Source: JAVXAG01 sp040307645 (GTDB taxonomy: Bacteria > Bacillota > Clostridia > Peptostreptococcales > Anaerovoracaceae). From it: a stretch of 7,553 nt of DNA. Below the pieces are notes generated by a model, which worked only from the letters and a program-made list of their open reading frames with translations, did no database searches and had not been told where the DNA came from. Both the position numbers and the translations under genes were made by a program. The first letter of the stretch is position 1, and each line of letters begins with the position of its first letter. The stretch is taken from positions 1 through 7,553 of the forward strand of contig JAWRJF010000002.1 in the NCBI GenBank assembly GCA_040307645.1, written 5' to 3'. Below are positions 1 to 6,350 of this stretch, piece after piece.

Positions 1-133
1 CAGACCGAGACTTTGCCTCCGACTTCCTTCAGATTCCACCTCACGATGGACACCCTTGTCTTTAGCTAATGGTTGCTACTACCAACCCCATAACGGACTT
101 TCACCGTCAAGCTGTCGCCCATGCTGGGCACAC
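1..133 (-). mobile_element. Group II intron (IIC-like), 5' end, domain I, truncated by window edge
   Basis: Read on the minus strand, the segment starts at 133 with GTGTGCCCAGCATGGGC, a typical group II intron 5' end. It continues with blocks I recognise from domain I of bacterial group IIC introns such as the Oceanobacillus iheyensis one: a GGGTGTCC block, then GGAATCTGAAGGAAG, then GGCAAA and CGGTCTG. The intron runs off the left edge, so its encoded protein and 3' end are not visible. It begins immediately after the T-rich tail of a terminator-like palindrome, and insertion just downstream of intrinsic terminators is the known habit of IIC introns. The subclass is assigned from memory of consensus sequences, not by folding. 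Confidence 0.85.
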
Positions 134-171
134 AATAAAAAAAAGATAAATATATTTATCTTTTTTTTATT
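134..171 (-). terminator. AT-rich terminator-like palindrome at end of the ABC transporter gene
   Basis: A perfect 38-bp palindrome whose arms are an A-run plus AGATAAATA and its complement. On the minus strand it starts within the last codons of the ABC transporter gene (the stop codon lies inside the stem) and ends in a run of eight T followed by ATT. This is the shape of an intrinsic terminator for the RiPP operon, but the stem has almost no GC pairs, so its strength is uncertain. The group II intron starts at the next base. Confidence 0.6.
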
Positions 172-1751
172 TTTCCTTCTTCTAGGTAAATTATGTAATC
201 ATAATTATTTAAATTATCTTCTTTTATATCATGTGTAACCTCTATGATGATTTTATCTTGCAATGACATAATATATTCTTTGATGATTTTAGTATTATTA
301 GAGTCTATACTAGAAAATGATTCATCCATTAATATTATAGGACGATTTGCAACTAACATGCGTATAATCCCTAGTATCTGTCTTTCTCCACCACTTAGTT
401 GGTTTACATTCTCATATGTTTTTATTTTATTTTTTGTTGTTTCATTTAATTTATCTAAAAAATTTGTTACTAATTTAGTGTCACTATCCATACTATTGAA
501 GATTGTAATATTATTTAAAAAATTTGTTTGAAATAAATATTCAAACTGATCAATTGAAAAAATGTAATCTTCTCTATCAATTTCTTCTATAGGCGTATTA
601 TCAATTCTTATTTGTCCATTTGATAAATCAATACTACCATCTATTAACTTCAGTAGTGTTGATTTTCCTGAACCACTATGACCTACTATTGCATACTTTT
701 TGTTTTTTTCAAAACTATAATCAAGTGAATCTAAATAAAAATCCCCAATTTTATATGAAACATTTTTTAATATTAAATTATTAGGATTAGTATTAATATC
801 AAATATATGAGTTTCTTCTAACAGTTCATTATCTAAAAGTGATAAAGTTTCTTTTAATGTTTCCTCTGTTGAGTTGATAGAGTTAATGCAATTTAATATA
901 TTTCTGATAGGATCTAAAAAGCTAGTTGTGTAACCAAATGCTGCAATACCCACTCCAATACTAATTTCTTGTTTTACTAGTAAAAAAGCTACTACAATAA
1001 AAGTATTGATATTAACTAGAAAAACGCCTAATGCATTTAATACATCAGAAGTAGTCTTATGCTTTCCGAAAATAAAACGTTTTTCTTCACTATTTATCAA
1101 TGCTAAAAAATGTTCATTTTTAATCTCTTTTACTGTGAATTTATTAATTCGTTTTTTCCCTGATAAAAGATCTAACACCTTTCCAAAATAGAACTTCAAG
1201 CTAGAGAGTTGTTCTTCCCTGCTTTTTGATAATGTTTTATGCATTATTCTAGGAATAAATATAATAGCTACTGAACTCATTAAAACAACAATGGTTATTC
1301 TCCAATCAACAAATAGCAATAGTGTAAATGTAAAAATTAAAATATTAATAATGGATTTAAATAAATCAATATATGCACTTAAATAGTCCTCATCAATAAC
1401 TTCTACATTATTGTTAAATATCGCTAAATATTCAGTAACTTTTCTCTTATTAAATTCATCACTACTTAATGATATTATATGATCAAATAAATCTTTTTTA
1501 ATTTCAATAAAAAAGGATTTTGAGAGCTTCCATTCGTATACTCTTGCAACATATTGAAAAATACAATTTAAAACAACTAATATAAAATAGATTGTTACTA
1601 ATTTAATAACTAAGCTTGCACCTTCTTGTAAAATATTATCAAATAAGTATTTATTTAATAAAGGAAATAAAGATGCTGTAATTGAATACAAAGTTGTAAA
1701 AAGTATTTGTATAAATATTGGAGTTTTTAATTTATATATATAATGTTTCAT
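156..1751 (-). CDS. ABC transporter ATP-binding/permease protein (peptide exporter type)
   Basis: Membrane ABC half-transporter with fused domains, probably exporting the matured peptide encoded just upstream. Numbering from the ATG at 1751 gives 531 residues. The N-terminal membrane domain has about six hydrophobic segments (near residues 10-30, 50-66, 131-148, 151-168, 236-260 and 263-283). The C-terminal ATPase has Walker A GHSGSGKST (357-365), a Q-loop Gln near 402, signature LSGGE (452-456), Walker B IILMDE (472-477) and an H-loop His (507). There is no N-terminal C39 peptidase domain, so it should not cleave a leader itself. A TTG two codons upstream (1757) is an alternative start, but AAAGGTGGG sits 9 nt before the ATG and only 3 nt before the TTG, so I chose the ATG. 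It is the last gene of the operon, 85 nt after the precursor stop and behind a strong hairpin. A role in self-immunity is possible but inferred. Confidence 0.93.
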   Translation of the reverse strand: MKHYIYKLKTPIFIQILFTTLYSITASLFPLLNKYLFDNILQEGASLVIKLVTIYFILVVLNCIFQYVARVYEWKLSKSFFIEIKKDLFDHIISLSSDEFNKRKVTEYLAIFNNNVEVIDEDYLSAYIDLFKSIINILIFTFTLLLFVDWRITIVVLMSSVAIIFIPRIMHKTLSKSREEQLSSLKFYFGKVLDLLSGKKRINKFTVKEIKNEHFLALINSEEKRFIFGKHKTTSDVLNALGVFLVNINTFIVVAFLLVKQEISIGVGIAAFGYTTSFLDPIRNILNCINSINSTEETLKETLSLLDNELLEETHIFDINTNPNNLILKNVSYKIGDFYLDSLDYSFEKNKKYAIVGHSGSGKSTLLKLIDGSIDLSNGQIRIDNTPIEEIDREDYIFSIDQFEYLFQTNFLNNITIFNSMDSDTKLVTNFLDKLNETTKNKIKTYENVNQLSGGERQILGIIRMLVANRPIILMDESFSSIDSNNTKIIKEYIMSLQDKIIIEVTHDIKEDNLNNYDYIIYLEEGKIKKR

Positions 1752-1769
1752 AATCAATAACCCACCTTT

Positions 1770-1821
1770 ATTAAATAAAGGCTCTTTATATTATAAGCTG
1801 TTATAAGAGCCTTTATTTAAT
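1770..1821 (-). promoter_or_regulatory. 17-bp perfect inverted repeat between precursor and transporter genes
   Basis: Arms at 1770-1786 and 1805-1821 are exact reverse complements with a GGCTCTT core and an 18-nt loop that can pair further. In the minus-strand transcript it lies 15 nt after the precursor stop and just before the transporter ribosome binding site. It lacks a clean U-run (the 3' side reads CCUUUAUUUAAU), so it may be a leaky terminator or an mRNA-stabilising 3' hairpin. Either would let the precursor be made in excess over the exporter, a common arrangement in RiPP operons. Function is inferred. Confidence 0.7.
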
Positions 1822-1836
1822 ACATTTTATAGATTT

Positions 1837-1998
1837 TTAACTAACTTTTTCTTTCTTAGTTGCTGATTTTACATCGGTAGTAACATAATTAAGTAAAGAA
1901 GAATTTTTCCCCCTACATTGTCCCCCACATGCAAATATTTCTACTACAGTTCCCTTTTTAATCTCTGGTTTTTTAAACTTCATGTTTTGATTGGACAT
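1837..1998 (-). CDS. RiPP precursor peptide, 53 residues, CGGQC motif
   Basis: Small ORF starting MSNQNMKFKKPEIKK, with a Phe-Ala-Cys step and two cysteines at residues 24 and 28 (CGGQC), followed by RGKNSSLLNYV and a lysine-rich end. The leader-like half is charged and has the K-x-P-x-I plus E-I-F-A pattern I associate with precursors of radical SAM maturases. The ribosome binding site (AGGGGGGTGA, 7 nt from the ATG) overlaps the maturase stop codon at 2014, which suggests translational coupling and supports the start. Context is decisive: a peptide-recognition protein and a SPASM maturase lie directly upstream and an exporter directly downstream. Thioether crosslinks from the two Cys (sactipeptide or ranthipeptide type) are a plausible product, but the class is not proven and I do not recognise the peptide family. 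The cleavage site is unknown. Confidence 0.82.
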   Translation of the reverse strand: MSNQNMKFKKPEIKKGTVVEIFACGGQCRGKNSSLLNYVTTDVKSATKKEKVS

Positions 1999-2013
1999 AT
2001 TGAATTCACCCCC

Positions 2014-3015
2014 CTAATTGTAATTATTATTACGAGCTATTGCAATACTTTTGCAAATAGCAGAACAACCATAGACATCTTCATTTTCCGAAAAAACTGT
2101 TCCAGGACATCTTTCACAAAAAGAAAATAATTCACATTTCATACACTCACTGGTATTGTTATTTTTTAGATTACGTAATTGATAATAGTTTGGCAAATTC
2201 CATATTTCCTTTATAGACATATCATAAATATTTCCTACCTCTACATAAAAACCATTACACGGATATACTTTACCATTACTAGCAACAAATAGGCTATGAC
2301 GTAAAGTACCACACATATACTCTGGTATTTCTTGTAGGATTTTATAGTTAATAGAATTATCTACCTGTCTAATAATTTCTTCTAACTGTTGATCTGTAAG
2401 AAAGTATTGTAAAGGAGATTTATCTCCATCAATTTTGGGAAAAATAGATGGAGAAGTAATAAAAGAAAATCCTTCTTTGTCGCAAAATGCTTTTATATCG
2501 ATAAAATCAGTGTAATTCTCTGACAAAATAGGCGTTTTTAACTCTACTGGTACATTATATTTTTTTAATAACTCAACCCCCTTGAGTGCAGCTCTAAGTG
2601 AGCCTTTCACCCCAGTTATATTATCATGAATATCCTCATCTAAGGAAAATATAGTAAGTGAATAATCAGTTATATATAAATTAGATAATTCTTTAGCAAC
2701 TTCTTCTGTTATCAGTGATGCATTACTGAGTATATTAACTCTAAAATGGAGTTCTTTTGCATACTTTATAATTCTTAAAATATCTTTTCTAATAAATATT
2801 TCTCCACCTGTTAAGACAAGTTGATGCACCCCTAACTCTCTTAAATCTCTTAGCAGTTCTTTTACCTTTAATTCTGACAAACCCTTTTCATCATGAAAGT
2901 TAATATAGCAGTGCTTGCACTTCCAGTTACAAAGGGTAGTTAATTCTATAGTAGCACTTATAGGTGTTTCAGTATTAAATGCATCGTTTAATATTCTATC
3001 AAAACTAGCATTCAT
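2014..3015 (-). CDS. Radical SAM/SPASM peptide maturase
   Basis: 333-residue radical SAM enzyme expected to modify the precursor peptide encoded directly downstream. The cluster-binding motif is C29-x3-C33-x2-C36 (TLCNWKCKHC), followed by the SAM-contacting GGE motif (70-72, LVLTGGE). The C-terminal SPASM region holds further cysteines at 235, 253, 291, 294, 300, 303, 317 and 321. The C-x2-C-x5-C-x2-C spacing at 291-303 is enough for two auxiliary iron-sulfur clusters. Enzymes of this group make thioether or carbon-carbon crosslinks in RiPPs, and which bond forms here cannot be read from sequence. It lacks its own N-terminal recognition domain, and the separate PqqD-like gene upstream supplies one. 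AAGGAG lies 9 nt before the ATG. The start overlaps the end of the upstream gene by 11 nt, and the stop lies in the ribosome binding site of the precursor, so the three genes appear translationally coupled. The product is presumably cytoplasmic and oxygen-sensitive. Confidence 0.94.
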   Translation of the reverse strand: MNASFDRILNDAFNTETPISATIELTTLCNWKCKHCYINFHDEKGLSELKVKELLRDLRELGVHQLVLTGGEIFIRKDILRIIKYAKELHFRVNILSNASLITEEVAKELSNLYITDYSLTIFSLDEDIHDNITGVKGSLRAALKGVELLKKYNVPVELKTPILSENYTDFIDIKAFCDKEGFSFITSPSIFPKIDGDKSPLQYFLTDQQLEEIIRQVDNSINYKILQEIPEYMCGTLRHSLFVASNGKVYPCNGFYVEVGNIYDMSIKEIWNLPNYYQLRNLKNNNTSECMKCELFSFCERCPGTVFSENEDVYGCSAICKSIAIARNNNYN

Positions 3016-3298
3016 AGATAAATTCTCCTTCTAATAATTCATTTATAAATTCCAAAACAACAGTTCTAATTTGTTCCTTATCAAAATCTTTATATTTAAG
3101 ATGTAGGGAATTCACAATATCACTAATTTTTACACAATTAGATATTTGTAACCAAATTTCCATTCCTGTATCTTCAATAAAAAATAGTTCATTATTTCGC
3201 TCATCAATTATGTATACATATTGTAATATTTGTTGCCATGAAATAAAAATGGGAATTCTATAGAATGCATTTTCATCAGCTTTTAAAATAGTTTTCAT
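3005..3298 (-). CDS. PqqD-like RiPP recognition protein
   Basis: 97-residue protein with the size and pattern of stand-alone PqqD-type recognition elements (winged helix-turn-helix-like folds that bind precursor leaders). The first half is a predicted beta-rich part with the segment ELFFIEDTGMEIWLQI, the usual 'N-x-T-G-x-x-I-W' region of PqqD proteins. The second half is helical and ends with an acidic 'L-L-E-G-E-F-I' strand, also typical. It likely presents the precursor to the radical SAM enzyme whose gene overlaps its last 11 nt. The start is supported by AAGGGAG 9 nt upstream. It is the first gene of the RiPP operon, now lying 129 nt from the end of the IS1634-type element. The family call rests on pattern and context, not on a search. 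Confidence 0.85.
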   Translation of the reverse strand: MKTILKADENAFYRIPIFISWQQILQYVYIIDERNNELFFIEDTGMEIWLQISNCVKISDIVNSLHLKYKDFDKEQIRTVVLEFINELLEGEFIYEC

Positions 3299-3356
3299 TA
3301 ACTACAACTCCCTTCATATTAGATAGGTCCCAATAATATGGTTTTTAATTATATAT

Positions 3357-3385
3357 ATAATATCACATATTATTTTAATATACAA
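3357..3385 (-). promoter_or_regulatory. Candidate promoter of the RiPP operon
   Basis: On the minus strand, TTGTAT (3385-3380) and TATTAT (3362-3357) are separated by exactly 17 nt. The -10 box matches the consensus at five of six bases and the -35 box at three. Transcription would start near 3350, about 50 nt before the PqqD-like gene. The whole element lies inside the 71-bp repeat, so a second copy exists at 7114-7142. In AT-rich DNA such matches arise by chance, hence modest confidence. Confidence 0.4.
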
Positions 3386-3426
3386 TCTGAAAATTCAATA
3401 CTTTTAAACATTAATTCTTTTTGCTC
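3370..3426 (-). pseudogene. 5'-truncated duplicate of the 28-codon ORF
   Basis: Codons 11-28 plus stop of the small ORF at 7127-7213 recur here because the target duplication copied its 3' part. There is no start codon or ribosome binding site in context, because the IS end precedes it. It is a by-product of the insertion and probably not expressed as a protein. Confidence 0.7.
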
Positions 3427-3427
3427 T

Positions 3428-3442
3428 CGGGTCGGGTCGGGT
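3428..3442. repeat. Three tandem CGGGT units at the left IS end
   Basis: CGGGTCGGGTCGGGT lies exactly between the 71-bp repeat and the inverted terminal motif, and has no counterpart at the other IS end. It is the only strikingly GC-rich tract nearby. It could be slippage expansion of one terminal CGGGT or extra bases gained during transposition. Confidence 0.8.
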
Positions 3443-3473
3443 CTTTGACAGTTGAATAATAAAAAAATTGATG

Positions 3474-3500
3474 AAGCCATTGAAAAGGCTTTATTTTTTT
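3474..3500 (+). terminator. Terminator-like hairpin upstream of the IS1634-type transposase
   Basis: Stem AAGCC (3474-3478) pairs with GGCTT (3487-3491) around an 8-nt loop and is followed by a T-rich run. An A-run before the stem would serve the opposite strand, so it could act both ways. Such hairpins near IS ends limit transposase expression from outside promoters. The stem is short. Confidence 0.5.
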
Positions 3501-3541
3501 GTCAAATTTTATAAAAATATATTTCGTAATGTTTCGTATTG

Positions 3542-3550
3542 TGATATAAT
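3542..3550 (+). promoter_or_regulatory. Extended -10 promoter of the IS1634-type transposase
   Basis: TGATATAAT is a consensus extended -10 box (TGN plus TATAAT at 3545-3550). The -35 position 17 nt upstream reads TTTCGT, a weak match, which an extended -10 can tolerate. The ribosome binding site GGAGG at 3561-3565 and the ATG at 3576 follow directly. Confidence 0.55.
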
Positions 3551-3575
3551 ATAAGTAATTGGAGGTGCTTTTATT

Positions 3576-5288
3576 ATGCGATTATCTTTTTCAAAGTCAA
3601 AAAATGCTACATCACTTTATGTAATAAAAGATGTTGTTGAAAATAATAAAAGAACTACAAAGGTAGTAGAAAAACTTGGGACACTTGATGATTTAGAGAA
3701 AAAATTAAATGGCAAAGACCCTATTGAATGGGCAAAAAATTATGTTCAGGATCTTAATGAAAAGGAAAAGGAAGACAAACGTGAAGTAATTGTTAAATAC
3801 TCTCAATCTAAATTGATTAAAAAAAACGAACAACATTTATATAATGGTGGATACCTTTTTATCCAACAAATTTATTATGCCCTTGGGTTACATAAGATTT
3901 GCAATGAAATCTCTAGAAAATATAAATTCACTTTTGATCTCAATTCCATACTTTCAAGACTAATTTACTGTAGAATTTTATTTCCTGCCTCAAAGCTTGC
4001 AACCAATCAATTATCTAAGAAATTTATTGAACAACCAAATTTCGAATTGCAGCATATCTATCGTGCTCTTGAAGTTATTGCAAAAGAGTCTGATTTTATA
4101 CAGTCTGAATTATATAAAAATAGTTTAAAGATTTCTAAAAGAAATACAGGTATTCTTTATTATGATTGCACTAACTACTTCTTTGAAATTGAGCAGGAAG
4201 ATGGGTTAAAGCAATATGGTATTTCTAAAGAACATAGACCAACTCCAATTATTCAAATGGGACTTTTTATGGATGGTAATGGCATTCCATTAGCTTTTAG
4301 CATTAATAAAGGCAATACTAATGAGCAGGTTACCCTTACCCCCTTAGAAAAACAGATTCTTTCTGATTTTGACCTTTCTAAGTTTGTTGTATGCACAGAT
4401 GCTGGTCTTGCTTCCATAAACAATCGTAAATTTAACGATAAAGAAGATAGGGCCTTTATTACAACACAATCGATTAAAAAGTTGAAAAAACACCTTAGAG
4501 AATGGGCACTTGATTCAAGTGGATGGAGTCTTGATAATGATATGAAAACTTATGATATTTCTAAACTTGATGATGAAAAGTATAAAGATAGAATTTTTTA
4601 TAAGGAACGTTGGATTAAGGAAGATGGTCTTGAACAAAAATTAATTATAACTTATTCCATCAAGTATAGGGATTATCAACAACAAATTCGCCACAATCAA
4701 GTTGAACGTGCGATAAAAATAATTGATACTAACCCTACAAAATTGAAAATAAACACTCAAAACGATTATAAAAGATTTATTTCCAATACACACTGTACTT
4801 CATACGGTGAAATTGCTGAAAAGGAAATATTTAGCATTGATACTGAGCTTATTAAAAAGGAAGAAGCCTTTGACGGCTTTTATGCTGTATGTACCAATCT
4901 TGAAGATGATGCTTCTAAAATCATAAAGATTAATAAAAGGCGATGGGAAATAGAGGAATGTTTTAGAATTATGAAGGGTGAATTTAAGGCAAGACCTGTA
5001 TATTTAAGTCGTGATGACAGAATAGAAGCTCATTTTACTACCTGTTTCATTTCACTAATTATATATCGCATTCTTGAAAAAAAATTAGGAGAAAAATATA
5101 CATGCAATGAAATACTTACAAATCTTAGGGAAATGAATTTTTATCAAGTCAATTGGGAAGGCTATATCCCAACTTATATTCCTAACAATTTAACAGATGA
5201 TTTTCATGAAGCATTTGGCTTTAGGACTGATTATCAAATTGTATCTACACAGCAAATGAAAAAAATATTAAAGGAAACTAAAAAGTAG
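3576..5288 (+). CDS. IS1634-family (IS4-like) DDE transposase
   Basis: 570-residue transposase, full length for the family. The catalytic triad is visible: D197 in YYDCTNYFFE, D275 in VVCTDAGLAS, and E460 in RRWEIEECFRIMK. R456, E460 and K467 give the spacing of the IS4-type Y-(2)-R-(3)-E-(6)-K signature, with Asn at the Tyr position. The N-terminal part (about 1-70) has the 'S-x-Y-V-x-x-x-x-R-x-x-x-x-V-x-K-L-G' pattern common in this group. The stretch of about 275-430 between the second D and E corresponds to the beta-strand insertion. GGAGG lies 10 nt before the ATG. The frame has no stops or shifts, so the enzyme could be active, but its terminator has been split by the nested IS3 element, which may affect transcript stability. 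It is unrelated to the RiPP genes except by having inserted in front of them. Confidence 0.95.
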   Translation: MRLSFSKSKNATSLYVIKDVVENNKRTTKVVEKLGTLDDLEKKLNGKDPIEWAKNYVQDLNEKEKEDKREVIVKYSQSKLIKKNEQHLYNGGYLFIQQIYYALGLHKICNEISRKYKFTFDLNSILSRLIYCRILFPASKLATNQLSKKFIEQPNFELQHIYRALEVIAKESDFIQSELYKNSLKISKRNTGILYYDCTNYFFEIEQEDGLKQYGISKEHRPTPIIQMGLFMDGNGIPLAFSINKGNTNEQVTLTPLEKQILSDFDLSKFVVCTDAGLASINNRKFNDKEDRAFITTQSIKKLKKHLREWALDSSGWSLDNDMKTYDISKLDDEKYKDRIFYKERWIKEDGLEQKLIITYSIKYRDYQQQIRHNQVERAIKIIDTNPTKLKINTQNDYKRFISNTHCTSYGEIAEKEIFSIDTELIKKEEAFDGFYAVCTNLEDDASKIIKINKRRWEIEECFRIMKGEFKARPVYLSRDDRIEAHFTTCFISLIIYRILEKKLGEKYTCNEILTNLREMNFYQVNWEGYIPTYIPNNLTDDFHEAFGFRTDYQIVSTQQMKKILKETKK

Positions 5289-5316
5289 AAAATATTACGC
5301 ACTTTTAAAAAATCAT

Positions 5317-5331
5317 AAAATCCTGAAACTC
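5317..5331 (+). terminator. Left arm of the IS1634-type transposase terminator (split)
   Basis: AAAATCCTGAAACTC is the reverse complement, with one mismatch, of GAGTTCCAGGATTTT at 7073-7087. That right arm is followed by TTCTTTTTT. With the IS3 element removed the two arms are separated by a 13-nt loop and form a classical intrinsic terminator 28 nt after the transposase stop. As it stands, the arms are 1.7 kb apart. Confidence 0.75.
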
Positions 5332-5383
5332 ATTGTAAGTACTAGAGTGAACATGCCCCTGTCAAGTAGTCAGTGGAAATAAT

Positions 5384-5422
5384 AAAAAACTTTCTTCGCC
5401 AATCGTTGAATTACGGTTGGCG
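5384..5422 (-). terminator. Intrinsic terminator of the IS3 orfA/orfB transcript
   Basis: On the minus strand CGCCAACCGT (5422-5413) pairs with ACGATTGGCG (5406-5397), ten pairs including one G-U, around a 6-nt loop. AAGAAAG and then six T (5389-5384) follow. It starts 11 nt after the orfB stop. The T-run is slightly distant from the stem. Confidence 0.6.
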
Positions 5423-5432
5423 TTGATTCATT

Positions 5433-6350
5433 CTATGCAGCTATATTCTGCAAGTAATTTCTGTATTCTATAGGTGTCATACACTTTAACCTCTTCTGAT
5501 ACCTATGATTATTGTAATACTCTATATAATCAGCTATTGCAGCTTCTAATTCTGAATATGAGTTGAACTTTCTTAGGTAATACATTTCTGATTTCAACAT
5601 ACCCCAAAATGCTTCCATGGGACCATTATCAATGCATCTAGATACTCTAGACATACTCTGTATCATACCAGCATCATCTAGTTTCTTTTTAAATGATTTA
5701 CTTGTATATTGGTAACCCCTATCGCTATGAAATATTGGTTTTACATCTATGTGCTCCGAATGTGCAATATCAAAGGTTTTGAATACAAGATCATTGTTAT
5801 TGGAGTGCCCCAACACAAATGATACAATACTCTTATCTGAAAGATCTAGTATTGCACTTAGATATGCTTTTCCTCCTAATCCATATTTCATCTCTGTCAC
5901 ATCAGTAAGCCATTTCTCTCCAAATCCCTCAGCTTCAAAATTACGGTTAAGAATATTATCTGCAGTAATTTCAGGAGTGGACTTAATGTAGTTCTTCCTC
6001 TTTCTACGACATACTGATTTTAGATTTAAGATATTCATAAGACGATAAATTCGTTTATGATTAACCCTTAAATTATGTTCACGATTAAGCTTTATTGTCA
6101 TTTGCCTATAGCCAAGAATTCCATTTTTCTCTTCATAAGCATCTTTTATTAGTGGGATTAATTGTATGTTGAATTGCTCATTGGCACTTTCTTTTCTATT
6201 AAGCCATTTGTAGTATGATGATCTTTGTATTCCTGCAAAATTACATAATTCCGTTATTGGATATCTTTTAGTATCATGTAAATCACATATTGCTAGATAT
6301 ATATTCTCATGTCTAACTTGACTTAACGCCCCCTTTCTATCTCTTCCAAT
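5433..6350 (-). CDS. IS3-family transposase OrfB (DDE integrase domain), made as OrfAB by -1 frameshift
   Basis: Catalytic half of the IS3 transposase. The frame is open from the slippery site at 6350 down to the stop at 5433, giving 305 codons. Only the last 222 codons start with an ATG (6101). That ATG lies inside the conserved 'I-L-G-Y-R-Q-M' region, so it is not the real start. The N-terminal part holds an HTH_21-like segment with RSSYYKWLNR, then the integrase core. Its acidic residues are in WLTDVTEM, HSDRGYQY and GPMEAFWG, with exactly 35 residues between the second D and the E. No ATG, GTG or TTG in good context lies near 6350, so production as an OrfAB fusion of about 523 residues is likely. 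The gene is intact. It reads against the IS1634-type transposase. Confidence 0.9.
   Translation of the reverse strand: MGRDRKGALSQVRHENIYLAICDLHDTKRYPITELCNFAGIQRSSYYKWLNRKESANEQFNIQLIPLIKDAYEEKNGILGYRQMTIKLNREHNLRVNHKRIYRLMNILNLKSVCRRKRKNYIKSTPEITADNILNRNFEAEGFGEKWLTDVTEMKYGLGGKAYLSAILDLSDKSIVSFVLGHSNNNDLVFKTFDIAHSEHIDVKPIFHSDRGYQYTSKSFKKKLDDAGMIQSMSRVSRCIDNGPMEAFWGMLKSEMYYLRKFNSYSELEAAIADYIEYYNNHRYQKRLKCMTPIEYRNYLQNIAA

Larger units (their letters stand above)
3357..3427. repeat. 71-bp direct repeat, left copy (probable target duplication of IS1634-type element)
   Basis: Identical base for base to 7114-7184. Identity ends at 3427/7184 (next base C versus T) and begins at 3357/7114 (preceding base T versus G). 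The copies bracket the IS1634-type element. This family is known for unusually long, variable-length target duplications, so a 71-bp duplication is the simplest reading. The copy carries the 3' end of the 28-codon ORF and the candidate RiPP promoter. Confidence 0.9.

Noticed and set aside
56..531. Plus-strand ORFs at 56-238 and 244-531
   Set aside because: The first covers the intron 5' end and the palindrome; the second lies antisense to the ABC ATPase domain. Neither has a ribosome binding site or a recognisable motif.
1006..1191. Plus-strand 61-codon ORF
   Set aside because: It is antisense to the ABC membrane domain, which is clearly the coding strand.
1755..1757. TTG start for the ABC transporter
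   Set aside because: It is only 3 nt from the ribosome binding site, while the ATG at 1751 has a normal 9-nt spacing.
1918..2130. Plus-strand 70-codon ORF across the precursor/maturase junction
   Set aside because: It is the shadow of the precursor and the 3' end of the radical SAM gene, and has no ribosome binding site.
3428..3442. G-quadruplex from GGGTCGGGTCGGGT
   Set aside because: There are only three G-tracts and no fourth nearby, so an intramolecular quadruplex is not supported.
3445..3450. TTGACA in the IS1634-type inverted repeat as a -35 box
   Set aside because: No -10-like hexamer stands 16-18 nt downstream (TTGATG at 17 nt). The extended -10 at 3542-3550 is a better promoter for the transposase.
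5749..5991. Plus-strand 80-codon ORF inside orfB
   Set aside because: It is antisense to the conserved integrase core.
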